This document shows positions 1 to 9,720 of a stretch of 64,000 nt of DNA, piece after piece. Below the pieces are notes generated by a model, which was given only the letters and a program-made list of their open reading frames with translations, made no database searches and had not been told where the DNA came from. This DNA is from Bacteroidales bacterium (GTDB lineage Bacteria > Bacteroidota > Bacteroidia > Bacteroidales > Paludibacteraceae). Where the stretch lies: positions 89,395-153,394 of the forward strand of contig DUQG01000008.1 in the NCBI GenBank assembly GCA_012837935.1, read 5' to 3'. Numbering within the stretch: the first letter of the stretch is position 1; each line of letters opens with the position of its first letter. The position numbers and the translations under genes were made by a program.

Positions 1-831
1 GAAACTGCAACTCCCGAAATGGTTGAGGTTCAGAGAGATGTATATGTTAGACTAAAAGCACTTCCGGTAAACTTTAGACAAGAGGAAGGAACTATCAAAC
101 CGGCTTATTCTAACGCAATTAAACTTCAAGTAAAACCTTACTATGTGAAGCTTAAACCAGCCGATCCAAAACCATACTTTATTATTGGTTTGGCTGATGG
201 TAACTGGAATAACTCATTTGATGGTATTGGAACTTCTGTGTTCCCAATGAACTTGGTAGATGGATTTAAGTATGATAAAGAAACCGGAGCGGGTGAATTT
301 GAATTTGTTGGTTACTTTGAAGCTGCAAGATCCTTCAAGCTGATTCGCGACTTAGGTAGTTGGGGTGAGCAATGGGGTAATGCCGGTGCACCTGGAATTG
401 ACAATTTTGCTCATAATGATGGTGGCTCTAGTAACCTACAGGTACCAGCAGATGGTTATTATAAGATTACGCTAAACTCTATTACTAATATATTGACTAT
501 AGACCCTGTAGCAGTAACACCAAAAGTATTTGCTTCTATTGGAATGATTGGTGATATTAACGGATGGAGCAGCGACATAGTTATGACTAAGGTTGATCCT
601 GCTAATCCTAACAATCACGTATGGTACACTACTTATACCTTTGATGCTGATGCTGCTGCCGGTGGTGGAGTGAAATTCCGTGCTGATGGTGATTGGGCTG
701 ACAACTGGGGTGGTAAAACATTCCCATTCTCATCAGCGCCTGCAGGTGATAATATTATGTATAAAGCCGGAACCTATATTATTATTTTTAATGATATATC
801 CGGAACCTATTACTTCTTTGAAAAAAACTAA
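1..831 (+). CDS. SusE/SusF-like starch-binding outer-membrane protein (5' end missing)
   Basis: The reading frame is open from base 1 and stops at 829-831, so the N-terminus, including any lipoprotein signal, lies outside the window. The visible 276 residues hold two beta-sandwich modules of the SusE/SusF type, each opening with an 'IG..(D/N)GW/NW' aromatic motif (IIGLADGNWN, then IGMIGDINGW) and containing 'F(K/R)..(D/G)..W...WGG/WGN' segments. In the Bacteroides Sus system such modules bind starch at the cell surface and help hold the polymer for SusG and SusCD. The next gene is another SusE/F-like lipoprotein and two amylases follow, which supports the role. Whether it is the SusE or SusF equivalent cannot be decided from the fragment. 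Confidence 0.8.
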   Translation, partial: ETATPEMVEVQRDVYVRLKALPVNFRQEEGTIKPAYSNAIKLQVKPYYVKLKPADPKPYFIIGLADGNWNNSFDGIGTSVFPMNLVDGFKYDKETGAGEFEFVGYFEAARSFKLIRDLGSWGEQWGNAGAPGIDNFAHNDGGSSNLQVPADGYYKITLNSITNILTIDPVAVTPKVFASIGMIGDINGWSSDIVMTKVDPANPNNHVWYTTYTFDADAAAGGGVKFRADGDWADNWGGKTFPFSSAPAGDNIMYKAGTYIIIFNDISGTYYFFEKN

Positions 832-838
832 TTGTTTT

Positions 839-884
839 CTAATAACAATACGTTCTGCTGTAATACAGAACGTATTGTATTAGC
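839..884 (+). terminator. Intercistronic hairpin between the two Sus-like genes
   Basis: A 13-bp perfect stem (ACAATACGTTCTG at 845-857 with CAGAACGTATTGT at 866-878) has an 8-nt loop and is extended by CTAAT/ATTAG. No U-run follows, so it looks more like an RNA-stability or processing hairpin than a strong terminator. It lies between the stop of the upstream gene and the start of the SusF-like gene. Confidence 0.6.
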
Positions 885-904
885 ATACATAAAAAATATT
901 TTAT

Positions 905-2362
905 ATGAAAAAAATAACTTTATATCTGTTCACACTGTTGGTAGCAGTATTTGCTTTTCATTCTTGTGAAGACCCTTATGCAGGTCAAGAATCTGCTCTA
1001 CCAACTATTTTTGAACAAGGTGCTGTTCAGTCAGCAGATGGTTTTGTTTTTGCTCTTAACCAAGAGGTAACAACACCTATCACATATACTGAGGAAGACT
1101 TGGCAAATGAGAAAGTTTATCAAATAATACAGACCAACTCAACTCCGAATCTACCTGAAGGTACAAGTGTAACATTTGAACTTGAAGCTTCGGATACGAA
1201 AGATTTTGTTAAAGTCGTATCGCTTCCTTCAGAAAGTGCTGATAATGGAGCTACTGTAAAAGTTACAGACCTTGATGCAGCTGTAAAAAGTCTTTATGGT
1301 CGTGCTCCATACGAGCGTGATGTGTATGTTAGAGCAACTTATTATTTAGTTAAAGAAAACTCTTCCGTACAAGGGGTAACACCGATTGTTCTTGGTCCTA
1401 TCAAAATAACACCGATAGCACCGGTTATCGAAACTGAATATTACCTTATCGGTAATCTTAACGGTTGGGATATTACTAATTTGGATGCATATAAGTTTAA
1501 CCATAGCGGTAAAGATGTGTATGAAGATCCAATTTTCACTATCTTAGTACCTTCGATGTTGGATGGCGACGGAAACGGATACTTCAAAATTGTTCCGAAG
1601 TCCAGTAAAGAAGCTGCTTCTTGGGATGGTGTGTTAGGAAATCCGATAGATGGAAATACCGAATTGGAAGGTGAGATTATTGTGGAAAATGCACAGGCTA
1701 TGCGCGTAACTGAGCCGGGATGGGTGAAAATTACGCTTGACATGCTATCTTATACTTACACCATCGAAATTATTGGTGAAATGCCTCTAAAATTGTATGT
1801 TCCCGGTGGTCACCAAGGATGGAATCCCGGAGCTGCACCATTTGTTTACAACCGTAACTTTGACATGAAGTTTGACGGGTATGTTTACTTCAGTGCGGGC
1901 AATGAGTTCAAATTTACATCTCAACCAAATTGGGACGGAATAAACTACGGTAACGGTGGAGAAGGTATATTATCAGATGATGGCGGTGCAGGTAATTTAA
2001 GCGTTGCAGAAGATGGATACTACAGACTGAGCGTTGATTTATCAGGTTCACCATATACTTATTCAGCGGTTAAAACTGAATGGGGATTAATTGGTGATGC
2101 TACGGCAGGTGGCTGGGATAATTCCACAGCAATGACGTACAATGCAGATACTAAGCTTTGGACAGTTGTAACAAACTTAGAAGCAGGTAAATCATTTAAG
2201 TTCCGTGCAAACAATGCTTGGGAAATTAATCTTGGTGGTGCTGCTGATAATTTAAGTTATAATGGCGATAATATCGAAGTAACAACAGGTGGTAAGTATC
2301 TCATTTCTTTAGATTTATCTAATCCTGAAGCTTACAAATTTACAATGACTGCTGTTGAGTAA
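905..2362 (+). CDS. SusF/SusE-like outer-membrane starch-binding lipoprotein
   Basis: The 485-residue product starts with a lipoprotein signal peptide: charged MKK, a hydrophobic stretch, then FHSC with the acylated Cys at residue 21, followed by acidic residues (CEDP) as in surface-exposed Bacteroidetes lipoproteins. An N-terminal SusE-type Ig-like domain covers about residues 25-175. Three carbohydrate-binding modules follow, starting near YYLIGNLNGW (about 180), LKLYVPGGHQGW (about 298) and WGLIGDATAGGW (about 395). The family binds starch non-catalytically at the cell surface. It sits between another SusE/F-like gene and a GH13 amylase, so a starch polysaccharide-utilisation locus is the natural reading. 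susC and susD would lie upstream of the window. Confidence 0.85.
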   Translation: MKKITLYLFTLLVAVFAFHSCEDPYAGQESALPTIFEQGAVQSADGFVFALNQEVTTPITYTEEDLANEKVYQIIQTNSTPNLPEGTSVTFELEASDTKDFVKVVSLPSESADNGATVKVTDLDAAVKSLYGRAPYERDVYVRATYYLVKENSSVQGVTPIVLGPIKITPIAPVIETEYYLIGNLNGWDITNLDAYKFNHSGKDVYEDPIFTILVPSMLDGDGNGYFKIVPKSSKEAASWDGVLGNPIDGNTELEGEIIVENAQAMRVTEPGWVKITLDMLSYTYTIEIIGEMPLKLYVPGGHQGWNPGAAPFVYNRNFDMKFDGYVYFSAGNEFKFTSQPNWDGINYGNGGEGILSDDGGAGNLSVAEDGYYRLSVDLSGSPYTYSAVKTEWGLIGDATAGGWDNSTAMTYNADTKLWTVVTNLEAGKSFKFRANNAWEINLGGAADNLSYNGDNIEVTTGGKYLISLDLSNPEAYKFTMTAVE

Positions 2363-2366
2363 TCAT

Positions 2367-2415
2367 AGCAACAATAAATTCAAATGCACGGCTCATTTGC
2401 CGTGCATTTGTTGCT
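2367..2415 (+). terminator. Hairpin between the SusF-like gene and the GH13 gene
   Basis: A perfect 12-bp stem, CAAATGCACGGC (2381-2392) and GCCGTGCATTTG (2399-2410), has a 6-nt loop, with an outer extension AGCAACAA / TTGTTGCT. There is only a weak T-rich tail. It could partly terminate the binding-protein transcript or set its stability relative to the downstream amylase. Confidence 0.65.
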
Positions 2416-2434
2416 TTAAATCAAAATATTTATC

Positions 2435-4264
2435 ATGAAAAAAATAGCATCTTTTCTTCTTTTTGTTACTCTTTTTTGTTTTACATCAAAAGCGTCCAAT
2501 CCAAATCCACCCGAATGGGCTAAAAATGTAATTTGGTATCAGATTTTTGTAGAAAGATTTCACAACGGCGACCCAATTAATGACCCAACTCCGGCAAATA
2601 CAACAGTAGAGGATATGAAAATTTTCCCGCCGGAAGGTTGGCAAATATCTGATTGGATAAGCAATTGGTTTGAACGTCAGCCGTGGGAGCGTGATAGTAC
2701 GCAAGGTTTTAATGCTGTTATTCAGGCTCGTCGGTATGGAGGAGATTTACAGGGAGTTTTGGATAAGTTGGATTACTTGGAAGACTTAGGTATTACTGCC
2801 GTTTACTTTAATCCGATAAATGATGCGCCTTCCCTGCACAAATACGATGCTCGTAATTATCATCACATTGATGTGAACTTTGGACCCGATCCCGAAGGCG
2901 ATATAAAAATAATAGCATCGGAAGACCCGAATGACCCGACAACTTGGAAATGGACTTCGGCTGATAAAATGTTTTTGAAGCTTGTTGACGAATTTCACAA
3001 GCGTGGAATTCGCGTAATCTTGGATTATTCTTGGAACCATACCGGAACTAAATTCTGGGCTTGGCAAGATATTCTAAAAAATCAAGGAAACTCAGCATAT
3101 AAGGATTGGTATGAAATAGCCTCTTTTGATAATCCAGCTACACCGGAGAATGAATTTAAATACAACGGTTGGGGTGGGTATCTTTACCTACCGGAACTAA
3201 AAAAAGTGGATATTACTACCAAACGGAATCATGGATTACCTTATGAAGGTAATATTCATGAAGGACCGAAAAAACATATTTTTGACGTAACAAAACGTTG
3301 GCTTGCACCCGATGGCGATATTTCCAAAGGAATTGACGGTTATCGTTTGGATGTGGCAGATCAAATAGGTTTAGGATTTTGGCGTGATTATCGCACTTTT
3401 GTAAAGAGCATTAATCCTGATGCGTATCTTGTGGGTGAAATTTGGTGGGAAAAGTGGCCCGACAAAATGATGGATCCTGCACCTTATATGCAAGGCGATA
3501 TGTTCGATGCGGTAATGTTCTATCAAGTTTACAAGCCTGCACGTGACTTCTTTAATAACACAGAAACGGAAATTACAGCATCACAATTGCGGGATTCTTT
3601 GGAGTGGCAATGGAACAATATTCCCGATAAAAACGAATATGCTATGATGAATGTAGCGGCTTCTCATGATGCACCACGTTTGTTGAGTGATTTTTACAAT
3701 AAAAATCGATATAAGTACAAGCCTAATCCGGAAGAAAATCCTGATTATAAAACAGGTAAACCCGACAAAGAGGCTTATAAAAGGCTAAATCTCTATCTGG
3801 TTCATGCGTTTACTACACTTGGTTCACCTCATATCTGGAACGGCGATGAAATGGGAATGTGGGGCGCTGATGACCCGAACTGCCGCAAACCGCTGATGTG
3901 GAAAGAGATGAAGTTTGAAAAAGAGTATCGCAATAATATTCAAGAAGGGAAAAAAGAGTATGATAAGTTGAAATTCAATAAAAAACAATTTGCTTTTTAT
4001 AAGAAATTAATAAACATCAGAAAAGAAAATCCGGTTTTGGCGTTTGGAGAGTTCAATTTCTTAGTTTCCGAAGGTAAAAAGTTGGCTTATTCCAGAACTG
4101 ATGGCAAGGATGAGATTATTGTAATTTTCAATTTGGAAAATAAAACAGAAAAATTCTTTATTCCCGAAGGTAAATATAAGGACTTGCTGACCGGAAAAAC
4201 TTACAAGAAACCAAACGTGAAATTAAAATCAATGAAAGCGTTGATACTTAAAAGAGAGAAATAA
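2435..4264 (+). CDS. Alpha-amylase family (GH13) enzyme, periplasmic, neopullulanase/cyclomaltodextrinase type
   Basis: The 609-residue product has a cleavable Sec signal peptide (MKKIASFLLFVTLFCFTSKA) and no lipobox, so a soluble periplasmic enzyme is expected. The GH13 (beta/alpha)8 barrel begins at WYQIFVERF. The catalytic triad is visible: nucleophile Asp306 in DGYRLDVAD, acid/base Glu335 in LVGEIWWE and Asp412 in AASHDAPR. A barrel loop with YDARNYHHID matches the usual substrate-site histidine region. A C-terminal beta domain follows. It probably cleaves imported maltooligosaccharides or pullulan-like substrates, the job of SusA in Bacteroides, in the same operon as the two starch-binding proteins. 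The exact specificity is inferred, not shown. Confidence 0.88.
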   Translation: MKKIASFLLFVTLFCFTSKASNPNPPEWAKNVIWYQIFVERFHNGDPINDPTPANTTVEDMKIFPPEGWQISDWISNWFERQPWERDSTQGFNAVIQARRYGGDLQGVLDKLDYLEDLGITAVYFNPINDAPSLHKYDARNYHHIDVNFGPDPEGDIKIIASEDPNDPTTWKWTSADKMFLKLVDEFHKRGIRVILDYSWNHTGTKFWAWQDILKNQGNSAYKDWYEIASFDNPATPENEFKYNGWGGYLYLPELKKVDITTKRNHGLPYEGNIHEGPKKHIFDVTKRWLAPDGDISKGIDGYRLDVADQIGLGFWRDYRTFVKSINPDAYLVGEIWWEKWPDKMMDPAPYMQGDMFDAVMFYQVYKPARDFFNNTETEITASQLRDSLEWQWNNIPDKNEYAMMNVAASHDAPRLLSDFYNKNRYKYKPNPEENPDYKTGKPDKEAYKRLNLYLVHAFTTLGSPHIWNGDEMGMWGADDPNCRKPLMWKEMKFEKEYRNNIQEGKKEYDKLKFNKKQFAFYKKLINIRKENPVLAFGEFNFLVSEGKKLAYSRTDGKDEIIVIFNLENKTEKFFIPEGKYKDLLTGKTYKKPNVKLKSMKALILKREK

Positions 4265-4349
4265 ATTTGAAAATCTGCTTTTTCAAACGTTTGCGCCTTA
4301 TTAAGTTTGTATTTAAGCACCTAAACTTTAGACAGAAAACTAATTGAAT

Positions 4350-4357
4350 TATTTTTG
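4350..4357 (+). promoter_or_regulatory. Candidate Bacteroidetes -7 promoter element for the T9SS amylase
   Basis: TATTTTTG matches TAnnTTTG, with TTTA 19 bp upstream (4327-4330) close to the -33 TTTG. The start codon is 67 bp downstream, suggesting this amylase has its own promoter in addition to any read-through from the Sus-like genes. Confidence 0.5.
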
Positions 4358-4423
4358 TAATCTCTAGAAGTAGAACATTTTAATCTATTCCTATTTATTA
4401 ATAACTATTGAATTGAATATATC

Positions 4424-7165
4424 ATGAAAAAAACTACAATTTTTACGGCAATAGCTCTAATGTTTTCCGTATGGAGTTATGCTCAAATTATTACTTCCAC
4501 GCCCGCATTTGTAACTAAAGATTACAATGGCGAGATTGAAATTATATTTGATGCTGCACAAGGCACGGCAGGTCTAAAAGACTATACCGGCACTGACGGG
4601 ATTTATGCTCATACAGGCGTAATTACATCTGAGAGCACAAGCGGAAGCGACTGGAAACATGCGCCAACTTGGGGTGATAATAGTGACAAATACAAACTTA
4701 CCTCGCTTGGAAACAACAAGTGGAAATTACTTATTACACCCAATATAGCTACCTATTACGGGTTAAACACCGGGGAAGTAGTAGAAAAATTAGCTTTTGT
4801 TTTTAGAAATGGACTTAAAACCAAAGAAGGTAAAGATACGGGTGGTAAAGATATTTACTTGACCGTTTATGATGCCGGATTAAATGTAAACTTTACAAAT
4901 CCCGCTTCCAATAAATCGGTTGCAGTTGGCACTACAGAAAATATCAGTATTGCTGCGTCTATTGAAGCGAATCTAGAGTTGCTTATAGATGGTGCCAGTG
5001 TGAAAACCGCAAGTGCTACAAAATCACTAACTTATTCCCATACATTTGCAAATAGTGGCGATTATCAGTTGGTGGCTAAAGCAGTAGCCGGTGAACAAAC
5101 AAAATACGACACAGTTTATGTGAATGTACCTACACCTGTTACTAATCAAGCTCGTCCTTCCGGATATAAAGATGGTATTACCTATTCTGAAGATGGTACA
5201 CAGGCAACATTAATCATGTATGCGCCCAATAAGAAGAATGTATTCCTAATCGGCGATATGACTGATTGGCGACAAAAAAATGAATATCAACTTAAAAAAG
5301 ACGGTAATTATTGGTGGATTACGCTAACAGGCTTAACGCCCGGCAAACTTTATGGATTCCAATATCTAGTAGATGGAGTTTTACGTGTAACGGATGCTTA
5401 TACTGAGCTTGTTCTTGACCCTTGGAGCGATAAATGGATTAACGAACATCATCAGATTTATCCTAACATTCCTGCTTATCCGGAAGGGAAAACAGATGGT
5501 TTAGTGGCAACTTTACAAAGTAAAAAACCTGCGTACAATTGGGAAGTGACCAACTTTAAAATTGAAAATCCGGATAATGTGGTAATCTATGAACTACTAC
5601 TGAGAGATTTTACTCCTGAAAAATCCTTGGAAGCAGCCATCGGAAAACTTGATTATTTGAAAGATCTTGGAATTACTGCTGTTGAATTGATGCCAATTCA
5701 AGAATTTGATGGAAATGATAGTTGGGGATATGACCCAAATCACTTCTTTGCACCGGATAAAGCTTACGGTTCACCCGAAATGTATAAGAAATTTATAGAT
5801 GAGTGTCACAAGCGCGGAATGGCTGTGATTATTGATAAGGTTTTCAATCACGCTACCGGACTGCACCCTTTTGCTAAACTTTACTGGAATGATGCTACCA
5901 ATAAAACTACAACAGAGAACCCGTGGTTTAACGTGGATGCACCGCACGGATTTAGTGTGTTCCATGATTTTAATCACAGTTTCGCAGGAACTAAAGAACA
6001 CTTTAAGCGAGTTCTTCAGTATTGGCTGACAGAATATAAAGTAGATGGCTTCCGTATGGACTTAACAAAAGGATTTACTCAAAAATCGGGTACGGAAAAC
6101 ACCTTTGACCAAGAGCGAGTTAACAACTTGAATGAGTATTACAATGCTGTAAAAGAAGTAAATCCCAATGCAATGTTTATTTTAGAACATTTTGTAGGCG
6201 GAAGTGAAGAGCCTACATTGGCTAATGCCGGAATGTATATCTGGCGAAATGTAAATAACGCATTCAGCCAATCAGCAATGGGTTTTCAAGCAGACTCCGA
6301 CTTTGGTGGAATGAATTCATTGCCGCGCAAATGGGTTGGTTATGCAGAAAGCCACGATGAAGAGCGAAATTTCTATAAAGCAAAAGCATTCGGAAATGGT
6401 GTAATAAAAACAGACTCTATTGTTCGTATTGGCAGAGTTCCATTAAATGTGGCATTTACCGCACTTACACCGGGACCAAAAATGATTTGGCAATTTGGTG
6501 AGTTGGGTTATGATTATGCAATCAACTCATTGGGTGGACGTACGGCTAAAAAACCTTCAGCATTTCCGCTGTTAGACTTGCCACATCGCAAAGAAGCATA
6601 TATGAAATCAGCAAAGGCTATAACTTTGAAAAAAATGTTCCCAAAAGCATTTACAGAAGGTAACTATAGTTTACAAATTTCCGGAAATGATTGGGCTAAT
6701 GGTAGGCGAGTGGCATTGACGCATGCAGATTTGAACATGGTAATGATGGGTAACTTTCAGCCAAGTGGAACAGCATCGACTTATCCTAATTTCCCCAAAA
6801 ACGGAACATGGTACGAACTTATGTCCGGCGAAGAGCTGAATGTAACTAACACGAATATGACGCTATCGATTAATGGTGGTGAGGTGAAAATTTACACCGA
6901 CAGAAAAGTAACGATAAACACCAGCACAGAAGAACTGAGCCAAGCACCGGAATTAAGCATTTTCCCAAATGTAACAGACGGTAAAATTTGGATATCAACA
7001 AGTTCGGATGTGCAAAGTGTGGTAATTTATAATGTACAAGGTGCTATTGTTAGAAAATACGACCAAGTGCAGGAAGTAGATGCATCAGACTTTACTTCAG
7101 GATTGTACTTGATGGAAATCCAGACAAATAAAGGAAGAAAAGTAGAAAGGTTTGTAAGAAAATAG
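4424..7165 (+). CDS. Secreted alpha-amylase/pullulanase-like GH13 enzyme with T9SS sorting domain
   Basis: This 913-residue product has a Sec signal (MKKTTIFTAIALMFSVWSYAQ), an N-terminal beta domain (about 25-155), an Ig-like domain (about 155-235), a CBM48-like early-set domain (about 245-345, with FLIGDMTDWR) and a GH13 barrel (about 385-720). The triad is Asp546 (DGFRMDLTKG), Glu588 (MFILEHFVGG) and Asp645 (AESHDEERNF). The last 75 residues form a type A T9SS sorting domain: SIFPNVTDGKIWIS, VVIYNVQGAIV, LYLMEIQTNKG and a basic end. The enzyme is therefore expected to cross the outer membrane through T9SS and act on extracellular starch or pullulan. That differs from the periplasmic neighbour and gives the locus two cellular compartments. 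Confidence 0.88.
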   Translation: MKKTTIFTAIALMFSVWSYAQIITSTPAFVTKDYNGEIEIIFDAAQGTAGLKDYTGTDGIYAHTGVITSESTSGSDWKHAPTWGDNSDKYKLTSLGNNKWKLLITPNIATYYGLNTGEVVEKLAFVFRNGLKTKEGKDTGGKDIYLTVYDAGLNVNFTNPASNKSVAVGTTENISIAASIEANLELLIDGASVKTASATKSLTYSHTFANSGDYQLVAKAVAGEQTKYDTVYVNVPTPVTNQARPSGYKDGITYSEDGTQATLIMYAPNKKNVFLIGDMTDWRQKNEYQLKKDGNYWWITLTGLTPGKLYGFQYLVDGVLRVTDAYTELVLDPWSDKWINEHHQIYPNIPAYPEGKTDGLVATLQSKKPAYNWEVTNFKIENPDNVVIYELLLRDFTPEKSLEAAIGKLDYLKDLGITAVELMPIQEFDGNDSWGYDPNHFFAPDKAYGSPEMYKKFIDECHKRGMAVIIDKVFNHATGLHPFAKLYWNDATNKTTTENPWFNVDAPHGFSVFHDFNHSFAGTKEHFKRVLQYWLTEYKVDGFRMDLTKGFTQKSGTENTFDQERVNNLNEYYNAVKEVNPNAMFILEHFVGGSEEPTLANAGMYIWRNVNNAFSQSAMGFQADSDFGGMNSLPRKWVGYAESHDEERNFYKAKAFGNGVIKTDSIVRIGRVPLNVAFTALTPGPKMIWQFGELGYDYAINSLGGRTAKKPSAFPLLDLPHRKEAYMKSAKAITLKKMFPKAFTEGNYSLQISGNDWANGRRVALTHADLNMVMMGNFQPSGTASTYPNFPKNGTWYELMSGEELNVTNTNMTLSINGGEVKIYTDRKVTINTSTEELSQAPELSIFPNVTDGKIWISTSSDVQSVVIYNVQGAIVRKYDQVQEVDASDFTSGLYLMEIQTNKGRKVERFVRK

Positions 7166-7216
7166 ATGGTTAAGAAGTAGATGATTGGTTAAAAAGTAGA
7201 TTGGTTAATGGGAAAA

Positions 7217-7249
7217 GGGAGTTTCACTAGTTTGAAACTCTCTTTTTTT
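7217..7249 (+). terminator. Rho-independent terminator after the T9SS amylase
   Basis: The stem GAGTTTCA/TGAAACTC with a 6-nt loop is followed by TCTTTTTTT. Between the stop codon and the hairpin (7165-7212) lies a short degenerate tandem repeat of the form GGTTAAxAAGTAGAT. Confidence 0.8.
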
Positions 7250-7272
7250 GTGGACAATCGACTTCTATGGGA

Positions 7273-7294
7273 CAATCGGTTTCCCAACCGATTG
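7273..7294. repeat. Perfect 9-bp inverted repeat
   Basis: CAATCGGTT and AACCGATTG are separated by TCCC. The element is not followed by a T-run and lies just before the 33-bp palindrome at 7303. It looks like one of several small dispersed palindromes in this genome. Confidence 0.6.
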
Positions 7295-7302
7295 AAAACA
7301 AC

Positions 7303-7335
7303 ACCCAGCGACTGGCTTCAAGCCAGTCGCTGGGT
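7303..7335. repeat. 33-bp perfect palindrome, copy 1 (downstream of pnp)
   Basis: The 16-bp arm ACCCAGCGACTGGCTT and its exact reverse complement are separated by a single C. The identical 33-mer occurs at 9682-9714, so pnp is bracketed by two copies. A diverged copy with the same length and the same inner core (CTGGCTT n AAGCCAG) lies at 61599-61631. The form is that of a REP-like dispersed palindrome. Confidence 0.9.
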
Positions 7336-7340
7336 AAGAT

Positions 7341-7379
7341 AAAAAAACTGCCGCAGTATCTTAACTACGGCAGTTTTGC
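7341..7379 (-). terminator. Rho-independent terminator of pnp
   Basis: Read on the minus strand, AAAACTGCCGTAGT pairs with ATACTGCGGCAGTTTT around a short loop and is followed by a run of T. It begins 19 bp after the pnp stop codon. Confidence 0.85.
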
Positions 7380-7397
7380 ATTTATCTAAAACTTAGA

Positions 7398-9551
7398 TTA
7401 GCCTTTGTTGTTTTGACGCGGTGGTCTTTCTTCTCTCGGTGGACGAGGTAGAAGTGCTTTGTGTGAAAGTTTGAATTTACCTGTTTTCTGGTCGATATCA
7501 AGTAATTTCACATCAATCATATCGCCTTCTTTCAGACCGGAATCTTCCATCGTTTCTACACGTTCCCATCTTAGTTCGGAAATATGTAGTAAACCTTCTT
7601 TGCCCGGCATAAATTCAACGAATGCACCGTAAGGCATAATGGATTTTACTTTTGAGTTGTAAGTTTCGCCAACTTCCGGAATCGCTACGATACCGCGAAT
7701 TTTAGCTACAGCAGCGTCCAAAGATTCTTTGTTGGAGGAAGCAATTTCTACGCGACCTTGCTCGCCAATTTCATCAATCGCCACAACTGCACCGGTCTCT
7801 TCTTGGATGTTTTGAATAATTTTTCCGCCCGGTCCTATTACAGCACCAATCAAATCTTTCGGGATAAACATCACAACAATACGTGGTGCGTGAGGTTTCA
7901 AGTCTTCTCTCGGTTCTGCGATAGTCTCTTGGATTTTATCCAAAATATGCATACGACCTTCTTTTGCTTGTCTCAACGCATTTTCAAGAATTTCATAAGA
8001 AAGTCCGTCCACTTTGATGTCCATTTGAGTAGCAGTGATTCCGTCACGTGTTCCGGTTACTTTGAAGTCCATATCACCTAAGTGGTCTTCGTCACCCAAA
8101 ATATCGGAAAGGATAGCGTAGTTTTGACCTTTATTTTCAGAAATCAATCCCATAGCAATACCTGAAACCGGTTTTTTAATTTGCACTCCGGCATCCATAA
8201 GCGCCAATGTTCCGGCACAAACTGTAGCCATAGAAGAAGAACCGTTAGATTCCAAAATGTCAGAAACAACGCGGATTACATAAGGATAATCAGCAGGAAT
8301 CATCGGTTTTAATGCACGGTAAGCTAAGTTTCCGTGACCAATTTCACGACGACCTACGCCACGTTGCGGACGAGCTTCTCCGGTAGAAAATGGTGGGAAG
8401 TTGTAGTGCAATAGGAAGCGGTCTTTTCCTTGGATAAGTGCTTCGTCGATGATTTTTTCATCCAACTTTGTACCCAAAGTAACGGTAGTAAGTGATTGAG
8501 TTTCACCACGTGTAAATACGGCTGAACCGTGTGCACCCGGCAAGTAGTCAATCTCTGACCAGATGTGGCGGATTTCGGTTGTTTTACGACCGTCAAGGCG
8601 TTTGCCTTCATCCAAAATAGAACGACGCATTGCTTCTTTTTCTACCGCGTGGTAATATCTGTCGATAAGTTCTTTTTTCTCTTCTGCAACTTCCGGATCA
8701 AGAGCTTCTATGTATTCAGCTTTTACTGCTTCAAAATTCTCGATACGAGAATGCTTGTCGGCATTGCAAGATGCTGCAACAGCATATACTTTATCGTAAG
8801 TTTTTGCCCAAATATCTTGTTTCAGCTCTTCATCATTTTCTTCGTGGCAGTACTCGCGTTTTACGGTTTTGCCCACTTCTTCCATCAACTCAATTTGAGC
8901 TTGGCATTGAATTTTAATTGCTTCGTGAGCAATGCGGATAGCTTCCAAAAGTTCAGCTTCACTCACTTCTTTCATCTCACCTTCCACCATCATGATGTTG
9001 TCCATCGTTGCGGCAACAATAATGTCAAGGTCAGCGCTTTTCATCTGCTCGAAAGTAGGATTTACCAGATATTCCCCGTTAATTCTACCAATACGAACTT
9101 CCGAAATTGGTCCGTGGAAAGGAATATCGGAAACAGCCAATGCAGCAGAAGCAGCCAATCCGGCTAATCCGTCAGGCATATCTACACCATCAGCAGAGAT
9201 AAGATTTACATTCACAAAAACTTCGGCGTGATAATCATCCGGGAAAAGCGGACGAAGTGCGCGGTCAATCAGACGAGCAATCAGAATTTCATAATCCGAA
9301 GCACGTCCTTCACGGCGAGTAAATCCACCCGGAAAACGTCCGGCTGCACCGTATTTTTCTTTGTATTCTACCGAAAGCGGCATAAAATCGGTACCGGGAA
9401 CAGCGTCTTTTGCTGCACACACGGTAGCCAGAAGCATGGTGTTACCCATGCGAACTACTACGGAACCGTCAGCTTGTTTTGCCAATTTTCCGGTTTCGAT
9501 AGTAATTTCTCTTCCATCACCCATTGTGATGGTTTTTGTAACTACATTCAT
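7398..9551 (-). CDS. pnp: Polynucleotide phosphorylase
   Basis: The 717-residue product has the full PNPase layout. Two RNase PH domains come first (about residues 10-145 and 320-550, with [11 protein letters not shown] and the phosphate-site region [13 protein letters not shown]-like [14 protein letters not shown]). A KH domain with [15 protein letters not shown] (about 570-625) and an S1 domain (about 640-705, [18 protein letters not shown]) follow. It degrades RNA 3' to 5' with phosphate, releasing nucleoside diphosphates, and works in mRNA turnover. Length and domain order are ordinary. The gene stands alone between two identical 33-bp palindromes, with its own promoter (-7 TATCTTTG at 9594-9601) and terminator. 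Confidence 0.97.
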   Translation of the reverse strand: MNVVTKTITMGDGREITIETGKLAKQADGSVVVRMGNTMLLATVCAAKDAVPGTDFMPLSVEYKEKYGAAGRFPGGFTRREGRASDYEILIARLIDRALRPLFPDDYHAEVFVNVNLISADGVDMPDGLAGLAASAALAVSDIPFHGPISEVRIGRINGEYLVNPTFEQMKSADLDIIVAATMDNIMMVEGEMKEVSEAELLEAIRIAHEAIKIQCQAQIELMEEVGKTVKREYCHEENDEELKQDIWAKTYDKVYAVAASCNADKHSRIENFEAVKAEYIEALDPEVAEEKKELIDRYYHAVEKEAMRRSILDEGKRLDGRKTTEIRHIWSEIDYLPGAHGSAVFTRGETQSLTTVTLGTKLDEKIIDEALIQGKDRFLLHYNFPPFSTGEARPQRGVGRREIGHGNLAYRALKPMIPADYPYVIRVVSDILESNGSSSMATVCAGTLALMDAGVQIKKPVSGIAMGLISENKGQNYAILSDILGDEDHLGDMDFKVTGTRDGITATQMDIKVDGLSYEILENALRQAKEGRMHILDKIQETIAEPREDLKPHAPRIVVMFIPKDLIGAVIGPGGKIIQNIQEETGAVVAIDEIGEQGRVEIASSNKESLDAAVAKIRGIVAIPEVGETYNSKVKSIMPYGAFVEFMPGKEGLLHISELRWERVETMEDSGLKEGDMIDVKLLDIDQKTGKFKLSHKALLPRPPREERPPRQNNKG

Positions 9552-9593
9552 AAAAATTACATTAATATTATTTAAACTCTAAAATTTCGAGTG

Positions 9594-9601
9594 CAAAGAT
9601 A
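9594..9601 (-). promoter_or_regulatory. Candidate -7 promoter element of pnp
   Basis: On the minus strand this reads TATCTTTG, a match to TAnnTTTG, 43 bp before the start codon. A convincing -33 TTTG was not found. Confidence 0.55.
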
Positions 9602-9680
9602 CGAATTAATTTTTGATTTTCAGCCTGTTGTGTGGAGCGGTTATTTTGGATTTTAACAAATAATAGCATTACGTTTGACT

Positions 9681-9715
9681 AACCCAGCGACTGGCTTCAA
9701 GCCAGTCGCTGGGTT
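9681..9715. repeat. 33-bp perfect palindrome, copy 2 (upstream of pnp)
   Basis: This is identical over 33 bases to the copy at 7303-7335, and the stem extends to 17 bp here (A/T pair at each end). It sits directly after the stop of the rhomboid gene when that gene is read on the minus strand, so it could also act as that gene's terminator-like hairpin. Confidence 0.9.
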
Positions 9716-9720
9716 GTGTG

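Noticed and set aside
8565-9167. A 200-codon plus-strand frame inside pnp
   Set aside because: It is antisense to a conserved PNPase region and has a Phe/Ser-rich composition typical of a shadow frame.
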